Notes under the pieces: generated by a model | The model's input: only the letters and a program-made list of their open reading frames with translations | Told to the model about the DNA's origin: nothing | Databases searched by the model: none | Origin: DASUAL01 sp035763805 | GTDB taxonomy: Bacteria > Gemmatimonadota > Gemmatimonadetes > Gemmatimonadales > GWC2-71-9 | Reading direction: 5' to 3' | NCBI GenBank assembly: GCA_035763805.1 | Contig: DASUAL010000100.1 | Span: 1 to 47,054 of the forward strand | DNA length: 47,054 nucleotides | Made by a program: the position numbers and the translations under genes | Shown: piece by piece, positions 43,548 through 47,054 of the stretch | How positions within the stretch are numbered: position 1 is the stretch's first letter | How the letters are laid out: the number at the start of each line of letters is the position of its first letter

Positions 43548-45979
43548 TGCGGCTCGACCGGCTGCGGCTCCGGGAATTCCGTCAGCACGCGGACACCGAG
43601 ATTGCGTTCGGGCCGGGCATCACCGGGATCATCGGGCCGAACGGCTCAGGAAAGACGACGCTGCTCGAGGCGATGGCGTGGGCGATTTACGGGCATCGGG
43701 CGGCGCGCGGTGACAAGGACAGCATCCGAAACTTCCGCGCCAAGGCGCGCGCCAGCGTTCGCGTGGAGCTCGACTTCGCCTTGGGGGCGCACGAGTACCG
43801 TGTGGTGCGTGGGCTGAACACCGCCGAGCTGCATCAGGATGGCCAGCTGGTCGCGAACTCCCTCACCGCGGTGACCGAGAAGCTCGAGCGCGCGCTCGGA
43901 CTCGACTACGACGAGTTCTTCAAGACCTATTTCACCGGCCAGAAGGAACTCGCGGTCATGGCGGGCTTGAAGGGCCGGACCGAGCGTGCCGCGTTCCTGT
44001 CCCAGGTCCTGGGCTATGACCGGCTGCGGGTCGCGCAGGAGCGGGTTCGCGAGCGCAAGAGCGAATTGAGCGCCGAGCTGCGCGGCCTCGAGGCAGGACT
44101 CCCCGATCGTGCGATTCTCGAAGCGGAGCGCGCCACCACCGTGGCACGACTCGACGCGGCGCGCCGGGCGGCAGGGTCGGCCCAGGCTGCCCGGGGGGCC
44201 GCGGAGATCGCGTACGGGCGCGAGCAGCCCTCCTGGAAGGAGTGGGTCGAAAAGGAGAAGCGCGTCCGCTCGCTCGGCGGCGACCGGCGCATGGCGGAGC
44301 ATGCGGTTGTGGTCGCGAAGCAGGAGTGCGAGCGGCTCGACCGCGAGATGGCGGCTGCCCTGAAGGCACGGGAGCAGCTGGCGGAGCTCCACTCGGAGCT
44401 TGAGCCGATAGAGCGCTTGAAGCGCGAGCTCGCCGGGCTCGAGATCCTGCAGAAGGAGGAGGCGGCCCGGCGCGAGGACCAGGGGCAGCTCGAGGAGCTC
44501 GCGCGGACGATCGCGGCGCTGGGCCGCCGGATCGAGGAGCTCGCCCCGGCGGCCGACGCGCTCGCGGCGCTGGAGCGCGAGGTGGCGGCGCTGGGCGAGC
44601 AGGCAACGGGGGCCGAGCGGGCGGTGGAAGACGAGCGGACGGCGTGGGTGCGGGACCGCCAGGATGCGGAGACGAAGCGTCTGGCGCTGCGGGAGCAGTA
44701 TCGCGAGGTGAAGGAGCAGCGTGACCTGGTCGTGCAGCTCGGGCCCGACGGCACCTGCCCGACCTGCAAACGGCCACTCGGCGCGGAGTACCCCGCGGTG
44801 CTCGCGATCCTCGACCGGCAGCTCGAGGACATCACGATCAACGGGAACTTCTTCAAACGGCGGGTGGAGCAGCTCGCCGAGCCTCCTGCCAAGTTGCGCG
44901 AGGCGGAAGCCGCACGCGATGCCGTGCTCGAGCGGCAGCGGCGCTCCAGCGAGCGAGCCGGGGAGCTGCGCGCTCAGCTCGAGGAGCGGGAGCGGGCGGC
45001 GGGCCAGCGGCGCGCGGACGAGGCCCGAGCCCGACAGGTCGAGGCGCAGCTCCGGGCGCGCCCGACGGGCTACGATGCCCAGCGCCACGACGTGGTCCGG
45101 GCCGAGTTGACGAAGCTGGACCCGGTGGTGCTCGAGGCGACGAAGCTCGCGGAGCGGGCACGGCGAGCCGAGATCCTCGTGAAGGAGGCGGAGCTCGCCG
45201 AAAAGGCGCTCTCCGTGCACGAACGCCGCGCCCAGGAGCTCGCGGCTGCGGTCAAGGCGGAGGCGTTCTCGGAGGAGGCGTTCGCGGCGGCGCGGCAGCG
45301 ACAGGAGGAAACGGCGCGAGCCCTGCGGGAGGCCGAGCTCGCCGTCGCCGAGGCGCGAGGCGAGCTGACCGCGGCCGAGACTGCGGTCCGGGAGGTCGAG
45401 CGGCGCGAAACTGAGCGAGCGGGGCGCGAGCGCCAGGTTAGGGAGGTCAGGGCCCTGCACCGGCTGCACGATGAGCTCGACCGCGCGTTCTCCAACCTCC
45501 GAACCGACCTCAACGCCGCCATGCGTCCCGAGCTCGCCGAGCTCGCCTCGGGCTTCCTCGCCGACTTGACCGACGGCCGTTATGACGAGGTCGATCTCAC
45601 GGAGGACTACCAGGTGACGGTGCTCGAAGAGGGCGTCCCCAAGCCGGTCATTTCGGGCGGCGAGGAGGATCTGGCCAATTTCGCGCTGCGACTCGCCATA
45701 TCGCAGATGATCGCCGAGCGGGCCGGCCAGCCCCTTTCGCTCCTCGTGCTGGACGAGATCTTCGGCTCGCTCGATGAGGCGCGCCGGCAGCACGTCCTCA
45801 CGCTACTCCGCCGGCTCGCAGACCGCTTCCCCCAGGTCATCCTGATCACGCACATTGAGCAGGTGCGCGAAGGATTGGACCGGGTGATCCGGGTGGATTT
45901 CGACGCGGCGCGGGGCACGAGTGCGGTGCGCGACGACACGGCTACCCTGGGAGCGGCCGATGCGGGCGTGGCTGCCTGA
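43547..45979 (+). CDS. sbcC: SbcC/Rad50-like ATPase with zinc hook
   Basis: An 810-residue SMC-like ATPase. Walker A GPNGSGKTTLLEAM is near the start, the long coiled coil is broken by a zinc hook CPTCKRPL (about residue 404), and the signature ISGGEEDLANFALRL with Walker B LLVLDEIFGSLDEAR is at the end. Shorter than E. coli SbcC (about 1050) and closer to Rad50 in size. One-base overlap with sbcD (TGATG). It tethers and processes DNA ends with SbcD. Confidence 0.92.
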   Translation: MRLDRLRLREFRQHADTEIAFGPGITGIIGPNGSGKTTLLEAMAWAIYGHRAARGDKDSIRNFRAKARASVRVELDFALGAHEYRVVRGLNTAELHQDGQLVANSLTAVTEKLERALGLDYDEFFKTYFTGQKELAVMAGLKGRTERAAFLSQVLGYDRLRVAQERVRERKSELSAELRGLEAGLPDRAILEAERATTVARLDAARRAAGSAQAARGAAEIAYGREQPSWKEWVEKEKRVRSLGGDRRMAEHAVVVAKQECERLDREMAAALKAREQLAELHSELEPIERLKRELAGLEILQKEEAARREDQGQLEELARTIAALGRRIEELAPAADALAALEREVAALGEQATGAERAVEDERTAWVRDRQDAETKRLALREQYREVKEQRDLVVQLGPDGTCPTCKRPLGAEYPAVLAILDRQLEDITINGNFFKRRVEQLAEPPAKLREAEAARDAVLERQRRSSERAGELRAQLEERERAAGQRRADEARARQVEAQLRARPTGYDAQRHDVVRAELTKLDPVVLEATKLAERARRAEILVKEAELAEKALSVHERRAQELAAAVKAEAFSEEAFAAARQRQEETARALREAELAVAEARGELTAAETAVREVERRETERAGRERQVREVRALHRLHDELDRAFSNLRTDLNAAMRPELAELASGFLADLTDGRYDEVDLTEDYQVTVLEEGVPKPVISGGEEDLANFALRLAISQMIAERAGQPLSLLVLDEIFGSLDEARRQHVLTLLRRLADRFPQVILITHIEQVREGLDRVIRVDFDAARGTSAVRDDTATLGAADAGVAA

Positions 45980-46928
45980 GCGCCAAGTCTACGGGCCCGA
46001 CACCGCGAGCGAACGGGACACCGAGAGCCTGAACCGGGTGTTCGCGGACGCCTTCACCGACCGTTACCGCCGCGACGGGTTGGTGGGCGTGCGCGTGCCG
46101 CACCTCAATCCCCAGGTGTGGCGATACGCGCTGCGCGACGCGGGCGCCGGCGCCATGGTGTGGCGCGACGAAGCGGGGCACCTCGCCGCGTTCAACATCG
46201 CTCACCGCTCGGGCACGGAGGGGTGGATGGGCCCACTCGCCGTGCGACCCGACCGTCAGGGCTCGGGCATCGGCAAGATGATCGTGCGGACCGCGACCGA
46301 CTGGCTCGTCGAGCAGGGCGTCGCGACGCTCGGCCTCGAGACGATGCCCCGCACCGTCGAAAACATCGGCTTCTATGCCCGCCTGGGGTTCACGCCCGGT
46401 TACCTCACCGTGACGATGACGAACGACATCGCGACCCGGGGCCATGCGACGCCCGTGCTGCTCTCCCAGCGCAAGGGCACGGCGGCCGACGAAGCTCGGG
46501 TCGCCGCGCGGCAGCTCATCGCCGACCTCGCGCCCGGATTCGACTTCACGCGCGAGATGCTGCTCACCGCCGAGCTCGGGCTGGGCGACGTGTCGCTCGT
46601 CGAGGTGGACCACGGGCTCACAAGCGTCGTGCTGTGGCACTCGGCTCCGCTCGCGGAGGGTCGGCCGAAGGACGAGGTGCGCGTCCTCAAGCTCGCCGCG
46701 CGCGACGGGCAGGCGTTCGAGGCAGGCATCGCCGCGGCCGAAGCTGCAGCGGCCCGCCTCGGCATCCGGCGCGTCGCCGTCCGCTGCCAGACCCGCTACG
46801 GCGATGCCTTCCGCCGCCTGATAGCGCGCGGCTACCGTGTCCGCTGGACCGACCTCCGCATGACCTACGAGGGGCATCCCGAGCCCCATGCGGCCAGCGG
46901 CGTCCTGTTCTCGAATTGGGAGATCTGA
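45960..46928 (+). CDS. Double GNAT acetyltransferase
   Basis: A 322-residue protein with one clear GNAT domain and a second, weaker one. The first has GPLAVRPDRQGSGIGKMIVR (acetyl-CoA P-loop RxxGxG) with ENIGFYARLGFTPGYL. The second half (VRVLKLAARDGQAFEAGIAA, then LGIRRVAVRCQTRYGDAFRR, ARGYRVRWTDLRMTYEG) reads like a GNAT-fold repeat without a clear CoA loop. The start at 45960 overlaps sbcC by 20 bases; substrate unknown. Confidence 0.75.
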   Translation: MRAWLPERQVYGPDTASERDTESLNRVFADAFTDRYRRDGLVGVRVPHLNPQVWRYALRDAGAGAMVWRDEAGHLAAFNIAHRSGTEGWMGPLAVRPDRQGSGIGKMIVRTATDWLVEQGVATLGLETMPRTVENIGFYARLGFTPGYLTVTMTNDIATRGHATPVLLSQRKGTAADEARVAARQLIADLAPGFDFTREMLLTAELGLGDVSLVEVDHGLTSVVLWHSAPLAEGRPKDEVRVLKLAARDGQAFEAGIAAAEAAAARLGIRRVAVRCQTRYGDAFRRLIARGYRVRWTDLRMTYEGHPEPHAASGVLFSNWEI

Positions 46929-46934
46929 CCGAAT

Positions 46935-47007
46935 GCGGAATGCGGAGTGCGGAATGCGGAGTTGATCGGGCGACGGTCGAGAAAGGAATTCCGCACTCCG
47001 CATTCGC
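46935..47007. repeat. Inverted 7-bp repeat element, GCGGAAT family
   Basis: The left arm is GCGGAAT, GCGGAGT, GCGGAAT, GCGGAGT (46935-46962). The right arm is ATTCCGC, ACTCCGC, ATTCGCA (46988-47008). Bases 46942-46955 and 46988-47001 are perfect 14-bp reverse complements. The right arm ends at the start codon of the last gene. Same unit as the element at 32890. Confidence 0.85.
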
Positions 47008-47054
47008 ATGACTACCGGTCTCATTATCTTCGGCCTCACCTACCTACTCATCGC
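47008..47054 (+). CDS. Start of a membrane protein, cut by the window edge
   Basis: Only 15 residues are visible (MTTGLIIFGLTYLLI), a hydrophobic first helix. This start is reminiscent of SLC13/ArsB-type anion transporters, but the fragment is too short for a firm call. The ATG touches the right arm of the repeat. Confidence 0.4.
   Translation, partial: MTTGLIIFGLTYLLI

Noticed and set aside
43646..45793. Minus-strand open frame of 715 codons opposite sbcC
   Set aside because: Antisense shadow of sbcC, which has all its motifs on the plus strand.

Overview
This is a 47 kb window of GC-rich bacterial chromosome, densely packed with genes. Lipobox lipoproteins, Sec-type signal peptides, a TonB-dependent receptor and DUF3108/DUF3047 proteins point to a diderm bacterium. 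The overall style (many small orphan lipoproteins, GTG starts, GTGA/ATGA overlaps) fits Gemmatimonadota or a relative. That placement is an inference from gene content; no 16S gene is present. I saw no tRNA, rRNA, CRISPR array, transposase or phage gene.

Layout. 1-8396, mostly minus strand: a zinc-ribbon membrane protein, a ThiO-type glycine oxidase, a DHS-like protein, a GT2-DUF3108 fusion, a GT4 glycosyltransferase and a hybrid histidine kinase. 8395-13957: an orphan protein, an SCP2-like protein, a class-I glutamine-amidotransferase-like hydrolase, and a TonB receptor flanked by orphan lipoproteins. 14034-18093, plus strand: an FmdB-type zinc ribbon, a coiled-coil protein, a DUF1028 protein, a RemA-like protein and a POT peptide transporter. 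18115-24308, minus strand: a complete Dpp/Opp ABC peptide importer (binding protein, two permeases, two ATPases) plus DUF3047. 24334-29159: a glycine-cleavage and lipoylation group (lipoate ligase-like protein, GcvP, a UPF0173 hydrolase, GcvH; no GcvT here). 29228-36566: coaE, tdk, an HU protein, a DbpA-like protein lacking the DEAD box, a DmpA-type peptidase, an aminotransferase and an M24 peptidase. Peptide import (POT, Dpp) and several peptidases suggest amino-acid scavenging. 36635-46928, plus strand: a long compact run with two methyltransferases, then NurA-like, HerA-like, a lipoprotein, SbcD/Mre11 and SbcC/Rad50, and a double-GNAT protein. This looks like an archaeal-style DNA-end-resection module in a bacterium.

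The most unusual signal is not a gene. About sixteen short arrays of 7-bp or 8-bp tandem units (one of 10 bp) are scattered over the window. Many occur as two inverted arms about 15-70 bp apart that could form hairpins. They sit at gene starts, fill convergent gaps, and interrupt coding sequences in frame (lplA, the M24 and DmpA-type peptidases, DUF1028, the DbpA-like gene, nurA/herA). Several unit families recur: GCGGAAT/GCGGATT, GCTGACG, ACGTGGG, GGGAGCG and the octamer GGGCGGTC. They resemble in principle the heptanucleotide STRR sequences of cyanobacteria, but the inverted two-arm layout and the coding insertions deserve a genome-wide look.
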